Source: Symsagittifera roscoffensis
Lineage: Eukaryota > Xenacoelomorpha > Acoela > Convolutidae
NCBI RefSeq assembly: GCF_963678635.1
Contig: NC_087064.1
Coordinates: 38,492,706 to 38,556,705 of the forward strand
Length of the DNA stretch: 64,000 nt
Reading direction: 5' to 3'
Part shown: positions 10,986-20,319 of the stretch, piece by piece
Position numbering within the stretch: position 1 is the stretch's first letter
How the letters are laid out: each line of letters starts with the position of its first letter
The notes under the pieces: model-generated
What the model saw: the letters and a program-made list of their open reading frames with translations, nothing else
Told to the model about the DNA's origin: nothing
Database searches by the model: none
Translations under genes and position numbers: made by a program

Positions 10986-11996
10986 TCACTCCATCATTTC
11001 TCCATCCTGATGTTCAGCGTCACTGTCTTCCAGAACTTTCTCTAACATGTCCAGAGAGTTGCGGGCCGTGCCCCAACCCTCCTGCTCCAACAGCCTCGGT
11101 TTGCAACAAGGTAGTAAGTCCACATTCACCTTCTGCTCCCGGTTCCTGCAAAAGCTGTTGTGAAGACACAGGCTCACGTTTCGTTCTAGGTCAGCTCTTA
11201 AGACCTCTTTCTTTTCATCTTCAGTAACACAAGGCGCTCCAGCTACTCGCTTCACCGCAGTGGTGACCGCGTTTCTATGCGTCAGGAAAGCTCTCTTATA
11301 GGCTCCTGGTCCTATGTCTAGCTGGAAAGATTGATAGGCTTCCGTGTTCCTTGACATGTGACGCTTCGCGCGTTCATACATCCAAGATGTCATCACTGCA
11401 CGGAACCAAGGCATCAATCTTTGCCTTGACCATATTCTTTCAATGGCTTTAGGTATTCTCAGAACCTTGCAAGTGGTTCTGAAAAGATCCAATTCACTAC
11501 TCATTTTCACGTTGCTCAGCTGTTCAGGAGTCGGCACGGCCGTCTCCTGCTCATCTGTGTCCGCATAAGCCTCCAACCATCTCACTGCTAGCATGGCGCT
11601 AACCACCACGATTGACACTGGTTGATTCTGATCGGGCAACCCCGTGGAGTACAACTCCTCCACGTCCCAAATTAGGATCAGGTTCCCTCGTTTGGGGTAC
11701 CACAACGTCTGCGCTAAGCAGTGGCAAGGATATTCCCCGTGGGTTCTCACTATGTTCCTTCGGGTTCGATACCCTGAGGCTCCCAGCAACGGTTCCACTT
11801 CCATCAGGATTCTATGTAGATCGTCTTTCTCTTCTATGGTGGGGAATTCAGTGGGTAACGCTCCACTCGCTTTCTGCTTCTGGAACTCACTCACGTTGCC
11901 TTCGTTCAGCATCATGAACTCTTCACCCACAACGTCTTGCAACTCGCCTTCGGATCTCTTCGGGACTGCCCGGAAAGATCTTTGCCAACAAGTCAT
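10986..11996 (-). pseudogene. ORF4 C-terminus, frameshifted inner copy
   Basis: Encodes the last part of ORF4 in a different frame from the 2007-aa body. Compared with the outer copy near 7820, there is one extra G at about 11972 in a CCCGG context. This separates the last 330 or so codons from the body. About seven further substitutions distinguish the two copies of the region. The lesion could be a real mutation or an assembly error. Confidence 0.75.
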
Positions 11997-14900
11997 ATGA
12001 CCTCTCTGACATTCTGGCCAACCTCACGCATTTTGGCACAGAGAAAAGCTGGTCAACCAACACCTGTTGCGTCCTCGCATCCATCACCACCATGTGCGTA
12101 GGATACTTGCTATTGCAGTATGGCGCAGAGCTTGAACCCACCATATATTTTGAACCAGTAGGTCTGTGATAGGCTTCACTATCCCTCAGATTCATTTCAT
12201 TTTCTAGGGCTTCTCGCCAGCCTCCAATCTTTTGCTCTGTCTGTAATGCTCCAGGGAATATTTCCACGCTGAGGGACGTCACTAGCTCATGGGCACGCTC
12301 CAAGCGCTCGAGCGATTCTATCGAACTCGTCATGCTGCAAAATCCCAAGGCTGTGATCAGGTTTACGTCCGTCACCCCATGGCAGTCTGCGACCAACTCC
12401 ATGGCACTCTTATCTGACATGCTCAATCTTCCGTACAATCGTGCCAGTTGTCGATGCTGCTCGCTCAGCGTAATCAGGCAGTGTCCCAGGTTACAAACAT
12501 GTCCTTCCATCCCACTGTGTTGAGCCAAGCATGTGCCTTGCTTCAACCAATTACTCGATGTACCTTCCTCGGACAGCTCCGTGGACGGGTTGCTCTTCTT
12601 CTTCGTCAATCTCATGGCCAGCAGGTGTTGTATCATGGCCAGATCATGTAGACTCGCATCATCATCCCGGTCTAACATGATATCCGCGGTCATGTCCCAG
12701 ATTAAGCCTGCGTTAGGATGGGGACACCAGGAAGGTTTCATGAGTTCCCACATCACTACTAGACTGGTTTTCAAGGGACCGTCCCAAGAACCACAATCAA
12801 AACTCACTTGCCCTTTTAGCTCGGGAATCGAGGGCTCGACTACTCGTTCTTCCAAAATAATTCCAAGCTTGGGTTGTTCCACCATCAACATTCCAATTTC
12901 CTTAATCCGTTCAACCCAGAAGTTGAGCACTGTGACTTGCTCGTAGTCGAAGTATGCTTCCCTGGCTTCTTCGTTCACGAAGGGATTATACGCCATCCCC
13001 GGTATGCCAGACACGTATTGGAACGACTTCAGTTTCCCTAGTGTTGCAAACTCCTTTTGTCCTCTGGCCGCTTCAATCAAGTCTCTGCTCACTCTCAATT
13101 CTTTGTTGGAGTATCTTCTCACCTCTTCCAACTTGCGATAGCTTTCCATATCATTCGACTCCTTGCTTGGCACGGTCAATGGCATGTCCTGATATAGCTC
13201 TAGGAGTGCCCTAAGGAAGTTCCTTTCGCAATCAACTCCCTTTTGCCGAGTGATCTTTATACATTCTCCCAACACAGGAGTGGGGATGCGATCCACCACA
13301 AACCTGACAAAGCAAAGGGCATCCTTCCGTTTAGCCCATGCTATCGCTGAATCGTCTTTTGAGATCAATGTCCGTAAAGCTTCCATCAATTCTAGCTCCT
13401 GTTCTCGTGATTTCGAGTCGTTGCTGGCTTCATACTCCGCCCTTTTGATGCCCATCAAGCACCAAGCCAGTCGTACTTGCAGATCAGTTCTCACGCAAGG
13501 ATGAGCCAGGTATGCTGCTACAGTCGCAGGTGCATTCATCGTCTCATCAAAGTATTTCTGGAGAGCCGCCCTCCAAGAAAGCTCTAGCAGTTTTTCCAAT
13601 CCAATTTCGTTCGCTTCTGATGACATTACTGTGCCATACTCCCTTCGATTGAAGTTAGAGTTCTCCGTAAGCCCTTTCAAGTATTCTTGCATGGCTGGCT
13701 TCTCGTTCCAAGCCATCAGGTGCCCTCTCGCGGAGTTCCTCGCTTTCAACATTTCCACATAACCCCCTGCCGGATCCCCCATGTGGACCGATTCCGGCAC
13801 GGTTATTCGACTGTACTTGACCACGTCGAGTTGTCCTTCCAGTTTCAACTTGGCCATGTTGATTCGCGAGGGCCTGTAATCTTCAAGTCCTCCAGATCCA
13901 CATTGACTGATTACTTCCATTTCTAACTTGGTGTCTGCCAGGGTTCGCGCCGTTTTCTTCGACCTTGTGGCGGTCACGGTCAGACCTGCCAAGAGCATAG
14001 GGGGTATCAGATTCTCTTTTTCTCCCCCTGTCAGCGTTGTAGTATCTCCCTGCCCGCTCTCGCCTGAGCGACCTGCGCTCGCTAAAGAGGTCACCACTGC
14101 GTTGGCTCTTGACTTCACCACTTTCGGGTTCATGGCTCGACTTCCTGTCTTCCCTTTTAGTCGCTTCAGCCCTTTCCTGGCTCTTCTGACAGGTAATTTC
14201 TTTGCAACATGCTGATCATCGGCACTGTCTTCTGTTACTGACTCGGTCAGAACATCCGACTCCATGGAGCTCACTATTTTCTCCAGGACCTCACGCATGA
14301 TGGGTTGGTTCAATCCCACCTTCATTATGGACTGCGTCCCATATCGCCTTATCACGTCCCAAGATTTCTCCATGAAGTTTACTCGACTCCAGATTGCTCC
14401 TGTCTTGCCTTCCAACTCCATTTGATATCTTTCCCATTCTTCTTCTGGTAATGTGCTGAGGAACGATATCTTCATAGACTCTTCGATTTTCCTCCTCCTT
14501 GGCGATTCATAAAGCAGCTTCTGTGGATCCCTGCTTCGGCACTCTCTCGCCTGGCTTATTGGGTCTATCGGAGATAGATCGGCTGACGCCTCCTTTGTAG
14601 GAGACATGAAGGATGATGGTGCCATCAACAATAGACTCCCATCGACTTCCCCATCGTCATCTTCGCTGAACCGGTACTCTAGCAAGTCCCTTTCCAACGC
14701 TCCTAGATCGGTCTCTCCCGATTTCTCCGTCTTGCTTCCGGTGCCTTCATCGTTATCGTCCTGATCCATCAATTCATCGTCGTCCGCATCAGGTTTCGGC
14801 CTAGGTCCCGAGGGTCCTTGTCGTGCGTCTGCGCCCGAATCCGGCCGAGCCGGTACGGCCATGTCTCCTGCATGATAAAACAACTCATCATCGACCAGGA

Positions 14901-17900
14901 ACTCTACTAACTCCTCACCATGTGGGGCCAGGTCCTCTATCGTTACATATGAGCCACCTCTGCTCTCACTTGCCACCTCCAGCATCACCACCTTCGCTTC
15001 TCCTGACCACTTCAGTCTTGATAAGTCGTCCGCGGAAGAATACACTTCATTCCACGTTTCAGCCGAGACCTCTGGTCTCCTGGAGGGTAGTGCTTTGATC
15101 TTCTTCCTGCTCCAGGCATCAGGAAATGAGAAGTCGAACGTGTGCGCGGCAGCGACGTTCCAGCTGATGAAGCGCGGCTCCATCCCTCCACTCCACTTCT
15201 GCATTCTCTTCTCCGCGTCACGGGCTGCTCCGATACGAGGGGCAATGATGGGAGATGTGACTCCCAACAACATCCTCCTTATCGGTGGATACCGATGGCA
15301 TTGGTCCGGCACTGGCCTGGACCCAGGAAGCCATGTCTGTTGATTCTCTCTTGCATGGGCATAGGCTCCCGGCAATTGAGGTACTACCACAGCCTCTCCT
15401 GTATCTTTCACCACTGGTCTCAGATTCCAGAGTTTTGGGTTGAACTGGATGTGGGACAGATCCTCACGACCCATTCGGCATTTGAAGTGGTTGTTGAAAT
15501 CCATCAACACCCAACCTGGCTCTGCTATTCTTCCGAACAGCCTATCATCGCTAGCCAGCTTTCTCAGTTCACTCTGCTCTACCCAATTCAGCACGGAACA
15601 ATCCACTACTGAGACCAGGTTGACGTACAACACTGAATTCCTGTACGCTTTAACTTGTACATCCGGGAACGCAAAGGACATCGCCGGTCCATAAACCACT
15701 GTGACGAATTCCCTTAGTCCGTGGACCAGAGCCAACGGATCAATCCGCATCATGACAGCTAAGTCTGTTAATAAGGGCATGCCACAATACTGTTTGCATT
15801 CGCTTGCGTTCGTCGCCACTTTGTCCTCTCCTGTTACGCTTCTGTTCTGTTGCAGGAGGTATTGAAGTAGGAGAGTCCTCCAGTCTTTCATCTTCCTGAG
15901 CGAGGCGGTTTCCAACTGTGCATTGAACTCACGACTGGGTCCCTGCAGTTGTTCAGGGTAACGCAATAGCACAAGCAAGTCTCCCAGCCGACCATAGGTC
16001 ATGGCAATCAGGGTCAAGAGTCCATCCAACCTCAAATCGGCCAACGCTTGGGTGAAGAGGTTTGCCGGTCCTTTTACAAAGTTTTCATGACCAAATGTCA
16101 CGTATAAGGCTAACACCAGGCCAATCGACAACTTCCTGATGTCTTTGACAAAACTTGCGATCAGGTTCCTAGATGCCCTCGGGTAGCACGTCGATAGGAA
16201 AGATGGCGTCCATCCCACTCCCATTCCGCCCAAGATAGCATCCGATCGTTCGTACTGTGCTTTCGTGGCCAGCACGTCCGCTTGGAACTTGTCCAGCGAC
16301 ATCGTATTCACGTCCTGCATCAGCTTCAACATCTTGCCTCCAGCCAACTCCCGGGCATCAAGTAGACTCTTCAAATACGCGTGTATCTCCTTAATTATTG
16401 CCGGCGCATACTCAAATGCGTCTTCACCCAAGGTGCACAGCCTCGGTGACAGATACAACCATATGTTGTTGTGTGGCTTCGTACGCAAAGCCATTGCCAT
16501 GAGGTCCTCTTCTGCTGACGTCATGTTCTTCCTGATCATCCTTCCCTGCTCGTTCTCTTTATGATCCATCTGCCTGAACCAGAGATCATCAGCCACCTGT
16601 TGTACTAACAGATGATCGTCACCTACCCCTGGTCTTAGCTTCAATAATCTTGCGAAGTTGGACAGCTCCAACCCCAGAACTTCGTCTAGCACCAACCGAG
16701 TTGTGCTACAATCTCTGAGTCCCTGTATGGCATTCGAGATGTCAGACCAAACAGCGGGAAGCTCAGATCGGTGCGGATAATAATTGTCCGGGTCCACCAC
16801 TCTGTTTGGGGCAGGAATTATCACGTTATATATCCCCTCCGCTATCGTCGTGACCATCGTGTACACAAATTGAAGGGGTTCAGGCAACGCAGCGTAGCCT
16901 GGTGACAATACAAAGATCACCTTCACCACATTCATGGTGAACCGTTGTCTTGCTGCTGCCTCTACCTCGGCCATCGCCGAGAGCAGTGTCATGATCGCTT
17001 CCCCTATAACTTCGTTACTCGGGATCGATCCATCCGTCAGACGTGACAATAGGCCTCTGCTTTGTAGATGATCATTCGCGCCTGCAACCACTATCACCTG
17101 CGGCTCCATGCTGACCACTCTCCGTACACTTATCATCATGCCTATCGCCTGTCCCCAGTCCAGCTTAGGCGCCGTTAAGAAAATCACATCAGGCCAGAAT
17201 AGAGAACGGGGTGTATAGAGATAATCGGAGCCGGCCACAACCAGATACTTGGCAGCCTTTATGTCCAAGGGATCATACGCTGCAAAAAGGCCATCACCTA
17301 CTGGGGCCTTCAGATTCCCATATCTCTTGTCGTCTCCAGACACTGTTGTGGTTCGGGGATAATCCCTAGAATACTCACCCGGCGTCTGACCGGGTGGCTT
17401 AGAGAATTGTCTAAACATCTTGTGATGCTTGTTGCTGGGTTTGTTCTCCGTCTGAAACTTGCCTTTGCGCACTGGTGGTGTCCTTTCCCGGGCCCTATCT
17501 CGAACGTCGGTGAGCGACCGGGTGTTTAGAGGTCCAAAGGTGTTGTCATGAGGCAATCCATCCAAGTCCGCATGTCGGAGTGAGGTCGAGGAGCTGAATT
17601 TCTCCTGCTCTGCTAGCAGCCAATCCACGCCCGGTATCCGATAAAGTCGCGACACTGTGGGACTTTCACCGCCAGTCATTCTCATCACATCTTCCCGACA
17701 CGTCAGGGTATTCATGTTCAACTTCGCCGACATGTCCGTCTTATACTGACCCCAATGGCTAGGATCTGAACTATTCCAAAGCAACCTGCTGCCGGATTCA
17801 ATTCCCTCCGCTGGCACGGTGCTTGTCGACGATCCTGCCGTCGAAGCAGGATTTGTCGTGGCAGGCGACCGAATCATTCCTCCTAGACGCGGTCTGGGAG

Positions 17901-17946
17901 TTGTTTCTATTACTCTGTTCCCCCGATCTGCCGAGTCGGCTTCCAA
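11923..17946 (-). CDS. ORF4: giant accessory protein, unknown function (2007 aa open; about 2,330 aa without the frameshift)
   Basis: I recognise no complete family. What can be seen: residues about 225-410 resemble a degenerate SGNH-hydrolase fold. AGSDYL stands where GDS is expected, VVAGANDHL resembles the GxND block, and YYPHRSE stands near the last block. A disordered acidic stretch lies at about 1050-1100 (many D/E). A strongly basic, possibly nuclear-targeting segment follows at about 1244-1275. The rest looks globular and helical. No signal peptide or clear membrane segment is evident, so it does not resemble an envelope protein. The start overlaps the end of ORF3 by 37 nt. The frame is lost at about 11972, where the true C-terminus continues at 10986-11971. 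A role in replication, assembly or host interaction is open. Confidence 0.75.
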   Translation of the reverse strand: MEADSADRGNRVIETTPRPRLGGMIRSPATTNPASTAGSSTSTVPAEGIESGSRLLWNSSDPSHWGQYKTDMSAKLNMNTLTCREDVMRMTGGESPTVSRLYRIPGVDWLLAEQEKFSSSTSLRHADLDGLPHDNTFGPLNTRSLTDVRDRARERTPPVRKGKFQTENKPSNKHHKMFRQFSKPPGQTPGEYSRDYPRTTTVSGDDKRYGNLKAPVGDGLFAAYDPLDIKAAKYLVVAGSDYLYTPRSLFWPDVIFLTAPKLDWGQAIGMMISVRRVVSMEPQVIVVAGANDHLQSRGLLSRLTDGSIPSNEVIGEAIMTLLSAMAEVEAAARQRFTMNVVKVIFVLSPGYAALPEPLQFVYTMVTTIAEGIYNVIIPAPNRVVDPDNYYPHRSELPAVWSDISNAIQGLRDCSTTRLVLDEVLGLELSNFARLLKLRPGVGDDHLLVQQVADDLWFRQMDHKENEQGRMIRKNMTSAEEDLMAMALRTKPHNNIWLYLSPRLCTLGEDAFEYAPAIIKEIHAYLKSLLDARELAGGKMLKLMQDVNTMSLDKFQADVLATKAQYERSDAILGGMGVGWTPSFLSTCYPRASRNLIASFVKDIRKLSIGLVLALYVTFGHENFVKGPANLFTQALADLRLDGLLTLIAMTYGRLGDLLVLLRYPEQLQGPSREFNAQLETASLRKMKDWRTLLLQYLLQQNRSVTGEDKVATNASECKQYCGMPLLTDLAVMMRIDPLALVHGLREFVTVVYGPAMSFAFPDVQVKAYRNSVLYVNLVSVVDCSVLNWVEQSELRKLASDDRLFGRIAEPGWVLMDFNNHFKCRMGREDLSHIQFNPKLWNLRPVVKDTGEAVVVPQLPGAYAHARENQQTWLPGSRPVPDQCHRYPPIRRMLLGVTSPIIAPRIGAARDAEKRMQKWSGGMEPRFISWNVAAAHTFDFSFPDAWSRKKIKALPSRRPEVSAETWNEVYSSADDLSRLKWSGEAKVVMLEVASESRGGSYVTIEDLAPHGEELVEFLVDDELFYHAGDMAVPARPDSGADARQGPSGPRPKPDADDDELMDQDDNDEGTGSKTEKSGETDLGALERDLLEYRFSEDDDGEVDGSLLLMAPSSFMSPTKEASADLSPIDPISQARECRSRDPQKLLYESPRRRKIEESMKISFLSTLPEEEWERYQMELEGKTGAIWSRVNFMEKSWDVIRRYGTQSIMKVGLNQPIMREVLEKIVSSMESDVLTESVTEDSADDQHVAKKLPVRRARKGLKRLKGKTGSRAMNPKVVKSRANAVVTSLASAGRSGESGQGDTTTLTGGEKENLIPPMLLAGLTVTATRSKKTARTLADTKLEMEVISQCGSGGLEDYRPSRINMAKLKLEGQLDVVKYSRITVPESVHMGDPAGGYVEMLKARNSARGHLMAWNEKPAMQEYLKGLTENSNFNRREYGTVMSSEANEIGLEKLLELSWRAALQKYFDETMNAPATVAAYLAHPCVRTDLQVRLAWCLMGIKRAEYEASNDSKSREQELELMEALRTLISKDDSAIAWAKRKDALCFVRFVVDRIPTPVLGECIKITRQKGVDCERNFLRALLELYQDMPLTVPSKESNDMESYRKLEEVRRYSNKELRVSRDLIEAARGQKEFATLGKLKSFQYVSGIPGMAYNPFVNEEAREAYFDYEQVTVLNFWVERIKEIGMLMVEQPKLGIILEERVVEPSIPELKGQVSFDCGSWDGPLKTSLVVMWELMKPSWCPHPNAGLIWDMTADIMLDRDDDASLHDLAMIQHLLAMRLTKKKSNPSTELSEEGTSSNWLKQGTCLAQHSGMEGHVCNLGHCLITLSEQHRQLARLYGRLSMSDKSAMELVADCHGVTDVNLITALGFCSMTSSIESLERLERAHELVTSLSVEIFPGALQTEQKIGGWREALENEMNLRDSEAYHRPTGSKYMVGSSSAPYCNSKYPTHMVVMDARTQQVLVDQLFSVPKCVRLARMSERSYDLLAKIFPGSPEEIRRRVARRCG

Positions 17947-18806
17947 TCGATTGCCGGCCTGGGAGGAGGGACAGTCCCCAGCCTGTCTCTCACATTTGAG
18001 CTCGGAGCGACGGTTACGGCTCCAACCGTCTCCGTTGCCAAGGGCCCTAGGCGGTTGGCGAGGGATTCGGGCACGGTTGCCCTTACCCTACTCCCTCCGG
18101 TCGAATTGGTCCGAGCCACAGAACCGGTCGCCCTTAATTCTTGCTCCACTTCTCTCAACTGCGTTTGAAACACATCGTTAATCCAATGTCTCCCTCGTTG
18201 GCTATTAAAGTGCACTCCATCTCTGGTGAGCTCGATGTGATCAGTCATACGTAGCATGTTTTCAAGATCCAGGAGTCGCATCTCGCCAGGATTGTTCCTC
18301 ACCAGATTGCGGGTCATTTTCATTCCACCGCGTTACGTTGCCATTCATAAAATCCGCAGCTGTAGGTGCCCACCAAAGGATTTGGCGGTATCGTACACAG
18401 GATCACGAGCCTGGGTCTATACTTTTCCTTCAATTCATTCAACAGACACACCAACAGAGGTTCCCACTTGTTTTCTGGGGTTACGGGGGCTCTCGAGACG
18501 TCATTAGTCCCCAGCATTATTATCAATGTATCCAGACGATCCCTCGCCCTGGAACTCCATCATTTTGATCACTTGAGCCACTGAGGCTCCTCCAAAGGAC
18601 AGAGTGGTAGTCTGGCCATAGACGGAGATCTCATTCAGATCTCTCACCAGACTGTCTCCAATGATCAAATGGCGACTCCCTGGGGGAATCACTTGGTCGC
18701 TCGTGGCGGGGTTCCAGCTCATGTCATTCAAGCAGGCTCGAGGATGCTCGGCTGGCACTTGCGTGAACTGATGACGTGTCATCAGGTTCTTCCTGATATC
18801 TACCAC
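17910..18806 (-). pseudogene. ORF3: SGNH/GDSL-type hydrolase, frame-broken
   Basis: Three overlapping open pieces (18806-18504, 18526-18320 and 18323-17910) carry the SGNH blocks in the right order. These are IIGDSLV (nucleophile Ser), FGGAS (block II Gly), MLGTND (block III Asn), and TRDGVHF (Asp and His of block V). SGNH enzymes are esterases, lipases or deacetylases acting on ester-linked groups. GDSL-esterase ORFs captured by LTR retroelements are known from bdelloid rotifers, and an esterase domain occurs in ORF1 of CR1 LINEs. Two frame changes, near 18550 and at about 18320, interrupt it. The second is an ATGA stop-start overlap. Either the gene is broken or frameshifting is used. The tail after the hydrolase domain is low-complexity and overlaps the ORF4 start. 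Confidence 0.75.
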
Positions 18807-18844
18807 GCGAGACTTCTTGAAGACTCCTCCAGGCGCAGAACACG

Positions 18845-19864
18845 CTATCGTGCGGGTTGCCCGCTCGGAGCCATCTGATGAAGGATCACGACGCTGGGAA
18901 GGAACGATCCTAGCCAGCGTCCGTTCATGTGCCTCTGTTGATTCTCATCCATCGCGGCTCTGGCCACTTGGTTAAATGATTCCTGAAATTGAGGAGCTAG
19001 ATAGGTGTCAGAAGGGTCTGGTATCGTAAACCTCTGACTCGAGGCAGACGGTCGTGTCTGCTGAGGAGCCTCGTGCCCCTTTGATGCACGCGAATCCAGA
19101 ACCTCTGGTCCTCTCGATGCGCACAACTCCTGCGCGGTTGTCCTGGGGCGTGTGTCGCTAGATCCCTCCGAGGACCTCATGCTCGCCAGGATTTCCGGTG
19201 ACGCTTGGCTCACCTTCGCCATATACAGCTCCTTCAGGTGCTTTAACTCATCCTCCTTGTAGGCCACCTGCAGATCTTCGAATTTCTTTTTCCATTCATC
19301 TCTCTCCCGAGCTATGGTCCTGTACTCCTGAAGTTTGGCACACAGCTCACTCTGGTCCCTCTCCTTCTTCTCCAGTGTTTCAATCGTTTCCGACGTCTGG
19401 ATCTCTATCTCGCTCACTCTCACTTTCTTCAGGGGAGGAGCAGCTGTTGGAGAGTCGACCGAGTGTGACGGGCCTGGCCCATCACGCTGTCTCTTCGCTC
19501 CGATTAATGGCTGCGCAGGTTGGACAGGTAAGGGCATCTCACCTAGCCGGTGGTCCCTTTGCTCACCTAGTCCCGGCTCACGAGCCAAGTCGTGGCCAGA
19601 CATTTCTCCGCGCCTCCATCTCATCAATCGGTTTCGGCCTCTCTCGGCGGTCCCGGACTCACCGAAGGCCAACATCAACACTACTTCCGTAGGGCGATTC
19701 CCTCGACCCTCTCTTCCCAGTGCATTGAGGAGTGCGACCACAAACATCGCCAACCCCGGGTCTTCTCGTGTAAAGTCACAATCGATCAGCCGCTGATAAA
19801 TCTCGTCTAGAGTCGCTCCTAGACTCGCTGAGAGGAATTCCATGAGTTCGTTAGTATCTCCCAT
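18845..19864 (-). CDS. ORF2: coiled-coil protein of element 1 (339 aa)
   Basis: The family is not recognised. The N-terminal ~100 residues look helical and folded. A Pro-rich linker follows, then a basic cluster (PPLKKVRV) that could act as a nuclear signal. A charged heptad-like coiled coil lies at about 160-215 and a Ser/Thr-rich C-terminal third follows. It sits 455 bp after the polyprotein stop and 38 bp before ORF3, in the same orientation, so it belongs to the accessory block. It could be a nucleic-acid-binding or scaffold protein comparable to an ORF1-type chaperone, but that is a guess from layout. Confidence 0.7.
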   Translation of the reverse strand: MGDTNELMEFLSASLGATLDEIYQRLIDCDFTREDPGLAMFVVALLNALGREGRGNRPTEVVLMLAFGESGTAERGRNRLMRWRRGEMSGHDLAREPGLGEQRDHRLGEMPLPVQPAQPLIGAKRQRDGPGPSHSVDSPTAAPPLKKVRVSEIEIQTSETIETLEKKERDQSELCAKLQEYRTIARERDEWKKKFEDLQVAYKEDELKHLKELYMAKVSQASPEILASMRSSEGSSDTRPRTTAQELCASRGPEVLDSRASKGHEAPQQTRPSASSQRFTIPDPSDTYLAPQFQESFNQVARAAMDENQQRHMNGRWLGSFLPSVVILHQMAPSGQPAR

Positions 19865-20319
19865 TTCTTTTCGTGTTGATTCTTCGTGTAATCTCTTCGT
19901 GTAATCTCTTCTGATTCAATGTCAGTAAACAATTTCCGATCAATCAAGATCTAAAAGACAGGTCGCGACTTAGAATCATCATTTTAAGATGCAACATCAA
20001 TCAATTCTCTAAAACTCTCCATTGAAATTCTCTTTTTCAATTCTGATTTAAAATTTTAGCACCAAGGTGGATCGTCCACCTTTACTTTCGTCAGAGTAGC
20101 ATGAATGTACGCTGTCACCTTGATGACCTGGGGTGCCCCCAGGTCTTTTATGACACTAACATAAAACATAACATCACAATAACATAACATAAACATCACA
20201 TAAACATCACATAAAAACCTAATCCCTAATACTGTACCTAAGACCTAACCTAATCTAAAACTTGACTCTAATTCTTATCGAGCAACTTAATAAAAACCAC
20301 TTATCGCCGAGCGCAATTC
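19865..20319 (-). other. Gap between polyprotein and ORF2 with simple repeats
   Basis: Noncoding, 455 bp. Contains a run of CATAACAT/ACATCACATAA-type repeats at about 20156-20217 and a duplicated TCTTCGTGTAATC near 19880. No gene seen. Confidence 0.6.
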
